In this document: positions 10,278 through 17,469 of the stretch, piece after piece | Position numbering within the stretch: the stretch's first letter is position 1 | Layout of the letters: each line of letters starts with the position of its first letter | Assembly: GCA_958296405.1 (NCBI GenBank) | Contig: OY282519.1 | Location: forward strand, 1,224,132-1,288,131 | From: an uncultured Pseudomonadales bacterium | GTDB lineage: Bacteria > Pseudomonadota > Gammaproteobacteria > Pseudomonadales > Azotimanducaceae | Length of the DNA stretch: 64,000 bases | Direction of reading: 5' to 3' | Made by a program: the position numbers and the translations under genes | The notes under the pieces: model-generated | The model's input: only the letters and a program-made list of their open reading frames with translations | Database searches by the model: none | What the model was told of the DNA's origin: nothing

Positions 10278-10495
10278 CGGGAATCACGCCGTCCGGCCCG
10301 CCGCAGCCCGCAATCGCAGCCCGTTCCCCCGCAGCGCAGGCACAGCTGATGGGCCGCCGCGGCGGCAGCATGGGCCGCGCAGCTCGGCCGGCCGCCGCGG
10401 AGCGGGCAGCCAAGGGGGATGCGCCGCCAGCGCGCAACGCAACGCGCCGCCCAATGGCACCAACCCTGCCAGCGCCGGCGCTTGTCAACTTTCAT
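10274..10495 (-). CDS. Cys-rich putative zinc-binding small protein (copy 2)
   Basis: 73 aa starting MKVDKRRRWQGWCHWAARC and containing CLRCGGTGCDCGLR, paralogous to the first 70 residues of the gene at 8340-8738. The preferred start at 10495 has GGGGA upstream as in copy 1. An alternative ATG at 10513 would make a 4-nt ATGA overlap with the upstream gene and add six residues. Confidence 0.6.
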   Translation of the reverse strand: MKVDKRRRWQGWCHWAARCVARWRRIPLGCPLRGGRPSCAAHAAAAAAHQLCLRCGGTGCDCGLRRAGRRDSR

Positions 10496-10509
10496 GTGCA
10501 ATTCCCCAA

Positions 10510-11169
10510 TCATCCGCCGCCCTGGGCCGGCAGCAGCCAGCCGGCCAGCGCGGCGGCCTCGGCGGGCGCGAGGCGCCGCCACGACTGCGGCGGCTGGAAC
10601 GCCGGCAGCAGGGCGCGGACGGCGGCCGGCGCCAGCGGCTCGCGCGCCCGCCGCCACGCCGCGGCGACGGCCGTGACGCGGCCGCCGCCGAAGCGCCGGT
10701 CGAACTCGGCCGCGCCCATGCCCGGCCGCGGCCGCCCGGCCAGGCCGAGCCAGCCGCCGCCGGCGGCCATGCGCCGCCAGAGGGACTCCGCCGGCAGCCG
10801 CTCGGCGCGCCCGAAGCCCACCACGCCGACGAGCCCCGCGCCGGGCTCCCACAGCGCCGCCGCGCGGCGCGCCAGCCCCATGCCGGCGCCGGCGCGCAGC
10901 TCCACGTCCTTGCTGCCGTCCAGCAGCATCCCGGCGAACGGCCGGCGCACCGACGCGACGGCGAGGTCCAGCGCGGGGAGCGACGCCCCGGCGTAGAACG
11001 CCGAGCGGGCGGCGACCTCGCAGCGCCCGCAGCGCCAGACGCCGTCCGCCCGCAGCAGCACCGCGGCCAGCATCCCGCAGTCCTGGCACTGGCCGGGGCG
11101 CTCGCCATCGGCGGCCGCCGCGGCGCAGGCCTCGTCCGGCGAGGGCGCCCAGAGGCGGAAGCTAGGCAT
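10510..11169 (-). CDS. Zinc-ribbon protein with ASCH-like segment, 219 aa
   Basis: The N-terminal third has CQDC and CGRC pairs, a probable zinc ribbon. The next segment RPFAGMLLDGSKDVELR resembles the start of ASCH/PUA-like RNA-binding domains, where a 'P-x-G-x-K-x-x-E-x-R' pattern is typical. This is an inference from a short motif. It overlaps the end of the ParB-like gene by 8 nt and is followed by an ATGA junction. Confidence 0.65.
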   Translation of the reverse strand: MPSFRLWAPSPDEACAAAAADGERPGQCQDCGMLAAVLLRADGVWRCGRCEVAARSAFYAGASLPALDLAVASVRRPFAGMLLDGSKDVELRAGAGMGLARRAAALWEPGAGLVGVVGFGRAERLPAESLWRRMAAGGGWLGLAGRPRPGMGAAEFDRRFGGGRVTAVAAAWRRAREPLAPAAVRALLPAFQPPQSWRRLAPAEAAALAGWLLPAQGGG

Positions 11170-12748
11170 CGCCTTTCCCGCCGGCGGGGGCCGCCGCCCG
11201 CCACTCCCGCCCGGCGGCCGCGTCGGCGCCGTCGGCGAGCAGCCGCTTCTGCCACGGCGTGAAGCCGCTCAGGTGCGACGTCGACAGCGTCGCCGCCCAA
11301 GCCAGCTCGAAGCCGAGCCGCCACCATTCGTCCGGCAGCAGGACCAGCGACGGCATGTCCACCGCCCAAGCGTCCTTCGCCAGCGCCGCCGCCAGCCTTG
11401 GGAACGGCTGCGCCGCGCGCTTGCGCGTGGCGGAGTGGCTCTCGCGCCACAGCGCGTCCACCAGCAGCCCGAGGCCCTCGGCGTGGGGCGCCACCACCCC
11501 GTCCGCCATGCGCTCCCGCGCCCGCCCCAGCGCCGCCTCCAGCTTTTCGCTCCGGGCGCGCTCGGCGCGCCGGTCGCCGCCGGCCGGCGCCGCCGATCGC
11601 AGCGGGCGCTTGCCGGCCGCCTTGAGCGCCGCGTCCGCGTCCGCCTGCGACACCACCTTGGCCAGCCGCGGCGGCCCGAACGCCGGGCGCTCGAGCAGCG
11701 CCAGCTTCGGCTTCGGCGCGGCGTCGCCCAGCTTGTCCTCCACCTCGCGCCAGCGCCAATTGCCGCCGCCCGCCTCGATCCAGCCGTCCTTCAGCGCGCC
11801 ATGCCGGTCCGCCACGCCGTCGCGCAGCACCTCCTCGCCGCGCGCCTCGGCCTGCGCGGCCTTGCGCCGCACATGCGCCTTGGCCTTGGCGTCCCAGCAC
11901 GGCGGGTTGGCGCAGTGGTTGGGCGGCGCGTCCGCGAACAGCTCCGCCGAGACGGACGTGTTGTGCGCGCACGCCGAGCACGGCCCCGCCTCCTGCCACT
12001 TCGCCTCCGGGTCGAACGGCGCCCCGGCGAGCCGCCGCGTGAAGCGGCCCTGGATGACGTCCAGGGCGTGGCGCACGTTCTGGGCGAACCGCACCGCCTC
12101 CAGCGCCTCGCGCTGCAGCTTCGCCCCCGGCACCCGCGCCAGCGCCAGCGCCACGGACGCCGGCACCTGGCCGCCCGCGAACGCCTCGCGCGCCTCCTCG
12201 CACAGCGCCAAGAGCTTCAGCCGCCCGTAGACGTGGCTGCGGGAGCGCCCGACCTTCGCCGCCACGTCGTCGGCGGAGAGGCCGTGCTCCTTCACCAGCT
12301 CGCCGAAGCCCTCGGCCTCCGCCAGCTCGTGCAGGCCCTCGCGCTGCAGGTTCTCCACCAGCTGCGCCTCGAGCGCCTGCGCGTCGTCCAGCCGCCGCAC
12401 CACCGCCGGGACGGCGCCGAGGCCCGCCATGCGCGACGCCTCCAGGCGCCGCTCGCCGGCCACCACCTGCCAGCGGAAGCCCGCCGCCGGCCGCTCCAGC
12501 GGGCGCACGAGGATCGGCTGCAGCACCCCCGCCTCGCGGATGGACGCCGCCAGCTCCTCCAGCGACGCGGCGTCGTAGCGGCCGCGCCGCAGCGCCTGCG
12601 CCCCCGTGCCCGACGTCAGCACCGCGCCCACCGGCAGCAGCCGCGGCCCCTCCTCGAAGTCCGCCCCGTCCGGCGCCATCGCCGCCGCCGCGCCGCGCCC
12701 GCCGCCGTCCGGCAGCGTCAGCCCGCGCCCCAGCCTAGCCTTCGCCAT
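11162..12748 (-). CDS. ParB/Spo0J-family protein
   Basis: 528 aa from the ATG at 12748, giving MAKARLGRGLTL, close to the usual ParB N-terminus. An in-frame ATG at 12811 would overlap the previous gene by 77 nt. The ParB core has the CTPase-type motifs GVLQPILVRPL and VVAGERRLEASRMAGL, then a helix-turn-helix around GLSADDVAAKVGRSRSHVYGRLKLL. The long C-terminal part carries a CSAC...CANPPC cluster like those of ParB proteins in PRTRC-type and phage systems. No ParA is present, so a regulatory role is at least as likely as partition. It lies in the repressor operon and is probably expressed in the lysogen. Confidence 0.85.
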   Translation of the reverse strand: MAKARLGRGLTLPDGGGRGAAAAMAPDGADFEEGPRLLPVGAVLTSGTGAQALRRGRYDAASLEELAASIREAGVLQPILVRPLERPAAGFRWQVVAGERRLEASRMAGLGAVPAVVRRLDDAQALEAQLVENLQREGLHELAEAEGFGELVKEHGLSADDVAAKVGRSRSHVYGRLKLLALCEEAREAFAGGQVPASVALALARVPGAKLQREALEAVRFAQNVRHALDVIQGRFTRRLAGAPFDPEAKWQEAGPCSACAHNTSVSAELFADAPPNHCANPPCWDAKAKAHVRRKAAQAEARGEEVLRDGVADRHGALKDGWIEAGGGNWRWREVEDKLGDAAPKPKLALLERPAFGPPRLAKVVSQADADAALKAAGKRPLRSAAPAGGDRRAERARSEKLEAALGRARERMADGVVAPHAEGLGLLVDALWRESHSATRKRAAQPFPRLAAALAKDAWAVDMPSLVLLPDEWWRLGFELAWAATLSTSHLSGFTPWQKRLLADGADAAAGREWRAAAPAGGKGDA

Positions 12749-13031
12749 CGCCCGCTCCCCCGCCGTCGCCATCGCCTGCTCCCACGCCGCCGAGCGGCCC
12801 AGCTTCGCCATCCGCGTCTCGCTCCGCCTCTTCCGCCGCGAGCGCCGAGACGACGCACAGCGCCTCGTCCACGTCCCGCGTGAGGCCCGACGCCAGCCAC
12901 TCGCCGTAGCGCGGGATGTTCACCGCGACGACGTGCTTCACCTCGACCTCGCCGCCGGGGAGGTCGGCCACGGTGCGCAGCGCGGCCCGCAGCGAGGTCT
13001 CCATCACCGTCACCGCCTCAGCCCCGTCCAT
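12735..13031 (-). CDS. Hypothetical phage protein, 98 aa
   Basis: ATG start, overlapping the upstream gene by 14 nt and the ParB-like start by 14 nt. The middle VEVKHVVAVNIPRYGEWLAS looks like a real folded segment, and the C-terminus is a low-complexity Gly/Asp tail. Function unknown. Confidence 0.62.
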   Translation of the reverse strand: MDGAEAVTVMETSLRAALRTVADLPGGEVEVKHVVAVNIPRYGEWLASGLTRDVDEALCVVSALAAEEAERDADGEAGPLGGVGAGDGDGGGAGDGEG

Positions 13032-13254
13032 CGCCCCCTCCCGCCGGCTCCATCCGCCGCTCCTCCTCCAGCGGCGCCCGCCGGTCCACGTCCGGGTCGT
13101 CGCTCACCAGGTGCAGGTGCAGCCACTTGCGGCCGCGCCGGAAGATCCAGCCCCAGCGCATGCCGCGGTCCGGGGTGTGCCAGCCCACCGGCTCCCAGCC
13201 GCGGGCGCGCGCCCGGCGCGCCGTGGGGCGACCGCGCAGCGCGTGGCCGCTCAC
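13018..13254 (-). CDS. Hypothetical phage protein, 78 aa
   Basis: The GTG overlaps the upstream stop as GTGA. It is a basic protein rich in Trp and Arg with WIFRRGRKWLHLHLVSDDPD. Similar small proteins occur in early regions, but no family was recognised. Confidence 0.58.
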   Translation of the reverse strand: MSGHALRGRPTARRARARGWEPVGWHTPDRGMRWGWIFRRGRKWLHLHLVSDDPDVDRRAPLEEERRMEPAGGGDGRG

Positions 13255-13604
13255 AGGTGCGCCGCCTCGGCGGGGCTCAGCAGCAGCCCGTCCACCACCG
13301 CCCCGCCGCCCGCCAGCCGCGTCACCTCCGCCCCGCCCTCCCCGCCATCGTCCGGGCCGGGCGCGGGCGAGGACGCCGCCGCCACCCCGGACACCGCGTC
13401 GCCGACGAACTCCACCCGCCAGCCCACGTCCTGCCCGACGCGCCGCGCCAAGTGCCCCGCCGCCTCGTGCGCCGCCTGCACCGTGCTCGCCACGTCCAGG
13501 TCGTCATGGACGTGGACGCTGACGCGGAGCCAAGGCGCGCCGCGGCCCGGCTGGGAGGGCAGGGGGGAGGAAGGGCCGGGCCGCGGCGCTGGTGAGCGGG
13601 TCAT
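13251..13604 (-). CDS. Hypothetical phage protein, 117 aa
   Basis: The ATG has GAGG 10 nt upstream. It starts 40 bp after the repressor stop, so it is probably co-transcribed with the repressor. RVSVHVHDDLDVASTVQAAH, followed by VGWRVEFVGD, suggests an alpha/beta fold. Function unknown. Confidence 0.62.
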   Translation of the reverse strand: MTRSPAPRPGPSSPLPSQPGRGAPWLRVSVHVHDDLDVASTVQAAHEAAGHLARRVGQDVGWRVEFVGDAVSGVAAASSPAPGPDDGGEGGAEVTRLAGGGAVVDGLLLSPAEAAHL

Positions 13605-13644
13605 GGGGTTGCCTCGTTGAGTGACGAGGCATGAATATCAGTTT

Positions 13645-13998
13645 CTAACTGATGCGGTCAAGTAATTCTTGGATTTTCGCTCGAACCGATCCAGTTAGGA
13701 GCTCTAGGACGCGGAGCTGGTCAGCCAGCGCAAGCCCAGTGGCTTGGTGCGCGATCTCCTGAGCGGTGCTCTGATTGGGTACCTCCGGTGAGCCGCGTCC
13801 GGTTAGCAGCCAATCAGCGCTGACACTGCATATCTGGCAGAAGGAAGCTAGGTTTCGGCGCGTCATTTTGCCGTTTTTGAGCCAAGTGCTGACGGACTGG
13901 GGTGTGACCCCAATGGCGTCCGCGATAGCCCGCTGGGAGAGGCCGGAGAGAGCTATCGCTTCGGCCACTCTGGCAGAGAAATCCGCTCTTGTGCTCAT
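13645..13998 (-). CDS. CI-like phage repressor (HTH XRE family)
   Basis: 117 aa. The N-terminal Cro/CI helix-turn-helix is LSQRAIADAIGVTPQSVSTW at about residues 19-38. A short C-terminal helical part follows (LALADQLRVLELL), with no S24 autoprotease, so it is not a LexA-like cleavable repressor. It is divergent from the Cro-like gene, and both share the recognition-helix string VTPQSV, suggesting common operators. GC is visibly lower than in neighbouring genes. It heads the leftward operon that ends in the integrase. Confidence 0.88.
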   Translation of the reverse strand: MSTRADFSARVAEAIALSGLSQRAIADAIGVTPQSVSTWLKNGKMTRRNLASFCQICSVSADWLLTGRGSPEVPNQSTAQEIAHQATGLALADQLRVLELLTGSVRAKIQELLDRIS

Positions 13999-14009
13999 AT
14001 CTTGAGCAT

Positions 14010-14064
14010 AAGGTGCTGATTTACCTTGGGTAGCTATCAGTATTTGACCTATCGTCAGATACTG
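14010..14064. promoter_or_regulatory. Switch operators between repressor and Cro-like gene
   Basis: Two different inverted repeats lie in the 85-bp divergent gap: AAGGT-N8-ACCTT at 14010-14027 and CAGTAT-N15-ATACTG at 14038-14064. The second covers the -35 and spacer of the rightward promoter. They are candidate repressor/Cro sites by position. Which protein binds which is not known. Confidence 0.5.
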
Positions 14065-14072
14065 CCTTACAT
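14044..14072 (+). promoter_or_regulatory. Rightward early promoter (PR-like)
   Basis: TTGACC (14044-14049) and TTACAT (14067-14072) are separated by 17 bp and lie 11 nt before the Cro-like ATG. The -10 is weak. No clear Shine-Dalgarno precedes the ATG, so a very short leader is likely. Confidence 0.5.
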
Positions 14073-14083
14073 TCCTTGCCGCA

Positions 14084-14302
14084 ATGTCCCCTTTCGACCT
14101 CTTGATACGCCACTTCGGGAGCCAGCGTCAGCTAGCGGTGGCGGTGGGCGTGACACCGCAATCAGTGACCGCGTGGCGGCGCCATATCCCCGCCGCCCGG
14201 GTCCTCGAGATCGAACGGCTGTGCGACGGGGCCGTGAGCCGGCATCAGATGAGACCGGACATATTCGGTGCTCCGCCGCCGCCGCCGCCGAACGCCGCGT
14301 GA
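14084..14302 (+). CDS. Cro-like DNA-binding protein
   Basis: 72 aa with helix-turn-helix GSQRQLAVAVGVTPQSVTAW, of the YdaS/Cro type, and a proline-rich tail. It is the first gene of the rightward operon, divergent from the repressor. Its stop overlaps the next GTG start as GTGA. The likely role is early control or antirepression. A CII-like role cannot be excluded. Confidence 0.8.
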   Translation: MSPFDLLIRHFGSQRQLAVAVGVTPQSVTAWRRHIPAARVLEIERLCDGAVSRHQMRPDIFGAPPPPPPNAA

Positions 14303-15210
14303 GCTACGACCTCGTCGATCGCGTCATCACGGCGGTGCCAGCGGACCTCTGCGGCGGCGCGCCGGCCAAGCTCGTGCTCATCGCGCTGGCGCAGCATGCC
14401 GACGAGGCCGGCGAGTGCTACCCATCCGTGGCACGGATCGCCGAGCTCACGGGCATGGGCAGGACCACCGTCAGGCGCGCGCTGGCGACGCTGGAGGCTC
14501 GATCGCTGATCGACGTAGAGGTGCGCCGCTTGGATGGCAGGCAGGCATCGTCGCGGTACACCCTGTCTCTGCCCAGGGGTCCGCAGCGGACCCCTGAAAC
14601 CCCTGCCAGAGGTCCGCAGCGGACCCCTGCCAGAGGTCCGCAGCGGCCAATACAGGGGTCCGCAGCGGACCCCGAATCAGTCAATGAATCAGTAAGACGC
14701 GAACGCGCGCGAGCAGGGGTCCGCTCTGAACCCCTAGGCACGCCGGCCCGCCTGCGCGCCCGCCTCGACGCGGCGGGCCATCCGCCGGCGGTGGAGCGCA
14801 TCCTGCGGATGGTGTGCTCGCAGTGGCCGGTGCTGGCGGAGCGGCACGTGGACGTGGAGGACGGCGCGGGGGCGTGGCGGCGGGTGTGCGGCGGGCTCTC
14901 GGAGGCGGAGGTGGAGGCGGCGCTGGCGTGGCTGGCGCGGCGCACCGAGCCGGCGACCACGCCGGGGCTGGTGCTGGAGGGCCTGCGCGCCCGGCTGGGC
15001 CCGCGCGCCGCGGCGCCGGCGGCGGCGCCGCCGCGCCACGGCAAGCTGATCGTCGCGTGCCGGCAGCGCGGGCTGTGGCGGGCGGGCATGGCGCCGGACG
15101 AGATGCGCGCGGCGCTGCGGGCGGCCGGGCTGCCGCCGGAGGCGCTGCGGGCGCTGGAGCCGGACGCGGCGGCGCGGGGCTCGGAGCGGGGCATGGGGGA
15201 GGCGCCGTGA
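14299..15210 (+). CDS. O-like replication initiator with winged HTH
   Basis: 303 aa from a GTG overlapping the Cro-like stop as GTGA. The N-terminal region (KLVLIALAQHADEAGECYPS, then IAELTGMGRTTVRRALATLE) is the winged helix-turn-helix found in lambda O-type and other phage replication proteins. The middle encodes repeated RGPQRTP-like units because the gene contains the iteron array. The C-terminal part is helical and GC-biased. No helicase or helicase loader was recognised nearby, so host DnaB recruitment is inferred. Confidence 0.8.
   Translation: MSYDLVDRVITAVPADLCGGAPAKLVLIALAQHADEAGECYPSVARIAELTGMGRTTVRRALATLEARSLIDVEVRRLDGRQASSRYTLSLPRGPQRTPETPARGPQRTPARGPQRPIQGSAADPESVNESVRRERARAGVRSEPLGTPARLRARLDAAGHPPAVERILRMVCSQWPVLAERHVDVEDGAGAWRRVCGGLSEAEVEAALAWLARRTEPATTPGLVLEGLRARLGPRAAAPAAAPPRHGKLIVACRQRGLWRAGMAPDEMRAALRAAGLPPEALRALEPDAAARGSERGMGEAP
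14574..14736. repeat. Iteron array inside replication gene: probable origin
   Basis: The palindromic core GGGGTCCGCAGCGGACCCC recurs with starts near 14574 (perfect 23-bp palindrome with one flanking pair), 14607 (one mismatch), 14631 (half site), 14653 and a degenerate 14714. Between the fourth and fifth units is an AT-richer piece with two GAATCAGT copies (14674-14681 and 14686-14693). Iterons followed by an AT-rich segment inside the initiator gene is the layout of lambda ori. Confidence 0.65.
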
Positions 15211-15491
15211 TCCGGCGGCCGGCGCACGTGCCGGCGGGCCGGGCGCTGCGCGAGCGGGACGCGGGCGCGGACGCCGCGCGGTCGGCGCTCGGCGAGGCGC
15301 GGGAGGAGCGGCTGGCCACCGGCCGGGCGCCGGACCCGGCGGACGTGCTGTACGCCGTGCTCGCCGCCTTGGCCGGCGACGTCTCGCCGTACCGGCTGGC
15401 CGGCGCCGCGGACGAGCTGGCGGCGGCCGCGGCGGCCGTGAGCGCGCCCGCCGATGGACGGCGGACTCCCCCGCCGGGGCCGCCCGGGTGA
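15207..15491 (+). CDS. Hypothetical early phage protein, 94 aa
   Basis: The GTG overlaps the upstream stop as GTGA and the stop overlaps the next ATG as TGATG. The sequence ALRERDAGADAARSALGEAR, then PADVLYAVLAALAGD, is helical and acidic. No family recognised. It follows the replication gene, where lambda has P. Confidence 0.6.
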   Translation: MIRRPAHVPAGRALRERDAGADAARSALGEAREERLATGRAPDPADVLYAVLAALAGDVSPYRLAGAADELAAAAAAVSAPADGRRTPPPGPPG

Positions 15492-15637
15492 TGCCGCGCG
15501 CGGCCGAGTGCCGCGAGCTGCGCGCCGCGGGGCGCTGCGCCCAGTGCCGCGCCCCGAGCGGCGCCTCGAAGTGCCCGCCCTGCAGGCGGCTCGAGCGCGG
15601 GCGCGGGCGCCGGCGGGCGGCGGAGCGGGGCGCCTGA
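15491..15637 (+). CDS. Mini zinc-finger protein, 48 aa
   Basis: It starts MPRAAECRELRAAGRCAQC and continues to a CPPC pair, so two CxxC knuckles lie in 48 residues, with a basic tail. The ATG shares bases with the upstream stop (TGATG). Too short to assign to a family. Confidence 0.45.
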   Translation: MPRAAECRELRAAGRCAQCRAPSGASKCPPCRRLERGRGRRRAAERGA

Positions 15638-15639
15638 GC

Positions 15640-15969
15640 GTGGCCTGCGGCGCGGCCTGCCATGACCCGGAGGGCCGCTGCGCCGTCACGGGGCTGCCGA
15701 GCTGCGAGGCGCTCATCGCGGCGTCGCGCGCCGCCGGCGCCGGCGTCCGGGCGGCCGTCGAGCGGCTGGACGCGCTGCTCGCCGCCCACGCCGCCAAGCG
15801 CCCCGCCTGCGCCGCCGGGGCCGCCGCGTCCAAGCCGCCGCCGGCGCCGGCCTCGGCGGCCGAGCGGGACGCGGCGCTGGTGCGGGCGGCGCGCCTGCAG
15901 TCCGGCCGCGCCGCCAGGGCCGCCCGCCCCCGCCGCCGGGCCGCCGAGCCAAGCGCCGATGCGGCGTGA
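15640..15969 (+). CDS. Hypothetical early phage protein, 109 aa
   Basis: The GTG start is two bases after the previous stop. The N-terminus VACGAACHDPEGRCAVTGLP has four cysteines, followed by a helical stretch and an Ala/Arg-rich tail. The start and reality are moderately supported by the tight packing. Confidence 0.48.
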   Translation: MACGAACHDPEGRCAVTGLPSCEALIAASRAAGAGVRAAVERLDALLAAHAAKRPACAAGAAASKPPPAPASAAERDAALVRAARLQSGRAARAARPRRRAAEPSADAA

Positions 15970-16099
15970 GCGGCGCCCGAAGGGGCGCGGCCGCGGCCGC
16001 CGCGCCGAGCGGCGCCGGCAGGCGCGGGAGCGCGAGCTGCGCGAGCGGGCGGCGGACTTGGCCGCGGAGAGCCGGCGCCGGCCGGCGCGCGGCGGTTGA
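15959..16099 (+). CDS. Arg-rich 46-aa peptide, tentative
   Basis: The ATG overlaps the upstream gene by 11 nt. It begins MRRERRPKGRGRGRRAERRR, a strongly basic, coiled sequence that could bind nucleic acid. A competing frame from GTG 15966 makes 82 aa with a GTGA overlap, so the choice is uncertain. Confidence 0.3.
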   Translation: MRRERRPKGRGRGRRAERRRQARERELRERAADLAAESRRRPARGG

Positions 16100-16187
16100 G
16101 CTTGGCGCCGAGGCCCCGCCCGCGCGGGGCCGTCGGCGCAAGCAGGCAGGGGCGCGTCTGCCGCGCCAACGCCCGCCTGGCCGGCGT

Positions 16188-16216
16188 TTGACGGGCGCTG
16201 GCGCAGGGCGTTAAAT
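16188..16216 (+). promoter_or_regulatory. Promoter of first SLATT-like cargo gene
   Basis: TTGACG (16188-16193) and TTAAAT (16211-16216) are separated by 17 bp. The ATG follows the -10 by only 7 nt and no Shine-Dalgarno exists, so the transcript should be leaderless. Confidence 0.6.
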
Positions 16217-16223
16217 CCGGCTC

Positions 16224-16721
16224 ATGGCGACGCGCTGTCGTAACGAGGTTTGGCACGGGATGCTGGACGCGCACCGCGTGGCGCGCTACTACGGCGCGCT
16301 GGCGTCGCGCCTGCGCCGCCGGCGGCGCGGCCTCGAGGCGTTCACGGCGTTCGGCTCGACGGGCGCGGTCAGCTCGCTGCTGCTGTCGTTTCCGGACTGG
16401 GCGGCCTCGGCGTTCTGCGTGGCCACCGCCGCGGCGGCCATCTGGTCGCTGGTGTCGCGGCACGGCGACCACGCCGCGCTGGCGGCGCGGGCGGCCGACG
16501 AGATGGGGCGCGTCGCGGACCGCTGGCAGCTGCTGTGGGCCGATGTGGACGCGCTCGCGGAGGACGCCGCGCGGGCGCGGCTGGCCGAGCTCCTGGAGGC
16601 GATGGGCCGCTGCGCCGAAGGCGTGCCGGCGGAGCTGTCGGACGACAGCCGCCTCAACGAGCGCTGCGCGGAGGAGACCTACGCGGTGATGCGGGCGCAG
16701 TACCTTGCCGCGGCGGCCTGA
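16224..16721 (+). CDS. Two-TM SLATT-like cargo protein (copy 1)
   Basis: 165 aa. A basic amphipathic N-terminus (HRVARYYGALASRLRRRRRG) precedes two membrane segments (about residues 40-75), then a soluble helical tail with AADEMGRVADRWQLLWADVD. This architecture resembles SLATT/2TM effector proteins of bacterial conflict systems. The assignment is by layout, not a detected domain. The gene at 16967 is a diverged relative. It has its own promoter between the early and late blocks, the classic position of lysogenic-conversion genes. Confidence 0.8.
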   Translation: MATRCRNEVWHGMLDAHRVARYYGALASRLRRRRRGLEAFTAFGSTGAVSSLLLSFPDWAASAFCVATAAAAIWSLVSRHGDHAALAARAADEMGRVADRWQLLWADVDALAEDAARARLAELLEAMGRCAEGVPAELSDDSRLNERCAEETYAVMRAQYLAAAA

Positions 16722-16904
16722 GGGGCGGCCGAGGCGAAGCGGCTCCTCGGCGGTGCGGCCCGAGCGCCCGCCGAACCCCGCGCCCCCCGCGCCCCCGCCC
16801 CCGCCGCCGGAGCCCCCGCCGCCGCGGCGCTGACGGCGCCGCCGCCCCCGCAAGGCCTCCCCCGCGAGCCGCTTGCCCTTGGCGCGCCATCGTCCCCGGC
16901 CGCG

Positions 16905-16934
16905 TTGACGCGCCGCTTGCGCCGGCGCTTTAAT
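16905..16934 (+). promoter_or_regulatory. Promoter of second SLATT-like cargo gene
   Basis: TTGACG (16905-16910) and TTTAAT (16929-16934) are separated by 18 bp. The sequence after the -10 (CCGGCGCGTGG) resembles that of copy 1 (CCGGCTCATGG), but here the gene starts further on at 16967 behind GAGGGAG. Confidence 0.5.
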
Positions 16935-16966
16935 CCGGCGCGTGGCGGGCTGAGGGAGCCGCGGGC

Positions 16967-17443
16967 ATGGTGACGGACCGGACGCGGACGGACGTGTGGC
17001 TTGGGCTGTGGGACGCGCGGCGGATGGTGCGCTACTACCAGGCCATGCATCGGCGCCACCTGGCCTGGCACCGCGCCTCCCTGTGGCTGCTGGCGGCGTT
17101 CGGCGCCGGCGTCTTCGCCACGCCCGCGCTGGGCTTGGCCGCCGCCGCGGCGGCGCTTTGGATCCTGTTCGCGGAATGCGCGGCCAAGTCGGCCGTGTCC
17201 CTGTCGATCGCCGGCCAGTGCGAGGAGATCGCCGACGAGTGGGCGACGCTGTTCGCGCGGATCGACGATCCGGGCGAGGCGATGGGGGAGCGCCGGGCGC
17301 GCGAGTCTCTGGACGGCATCAAGCGGCGCATGAAGGCGGCCACCCACCGCTCGGGGGACGCCAACATCCGGGACAACGAGCGGATCAACGAACGGGCGAC
17401 GGCGGCGGCCACGCGGGAGCTGGAGGCCGCCTATGCGCCGTGA
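16967..17443 (+). CDS. Two-TM SLATT-like cargo protein (copy 2)
   Basis: 158 aa, the same layout as copy 1: VWLGLWDARRMVRYYQAMHR, two hydrophobic segments near residues 38-75, then CEEIADEWATLFARIDDPGE and a charged C-terminus (GDANIRDNERINERATAAAT). That C-terminus is conserved in the relic at 40990-41187. The ATG has GAGGGAG upstream. It ends facing the tail of the late operon, 26 bp from it. Membrane effector or superinfection exclusion is a reasonable guess and unproven. Confidence 0.8.
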   Translation: MVTDRTRTDVWLGLWDARRMVRYYQAMHRRHLAWHRASLWLLAAFGAGVFATPALGLAAAAAALWILFAECAAKSAVSLSIAGQCEEIADEWATLFARIDDPGEAMGERRARESLDGIKRRMKAATHRSGDANIRDNERINERATAAATRELEAAYAP

Positions 17444-17469
17444 GGCGGCGGGCGGCGCGCTTTGCCGCG

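Noticed and set aside
9133-11262. A 709-aa plus-strand open frame in the early region
   Set aside because: Arg/Ala/Pro-rich, antisense to the chain of overlapping small genes whose paralogy and junctions support the minus strand.
14574-14736. Iterons considered as a CRISPR-like array
   Set aside because: Units are palindromic, irregularly spaced, inside a coding gene and without unique spacers of constant length.
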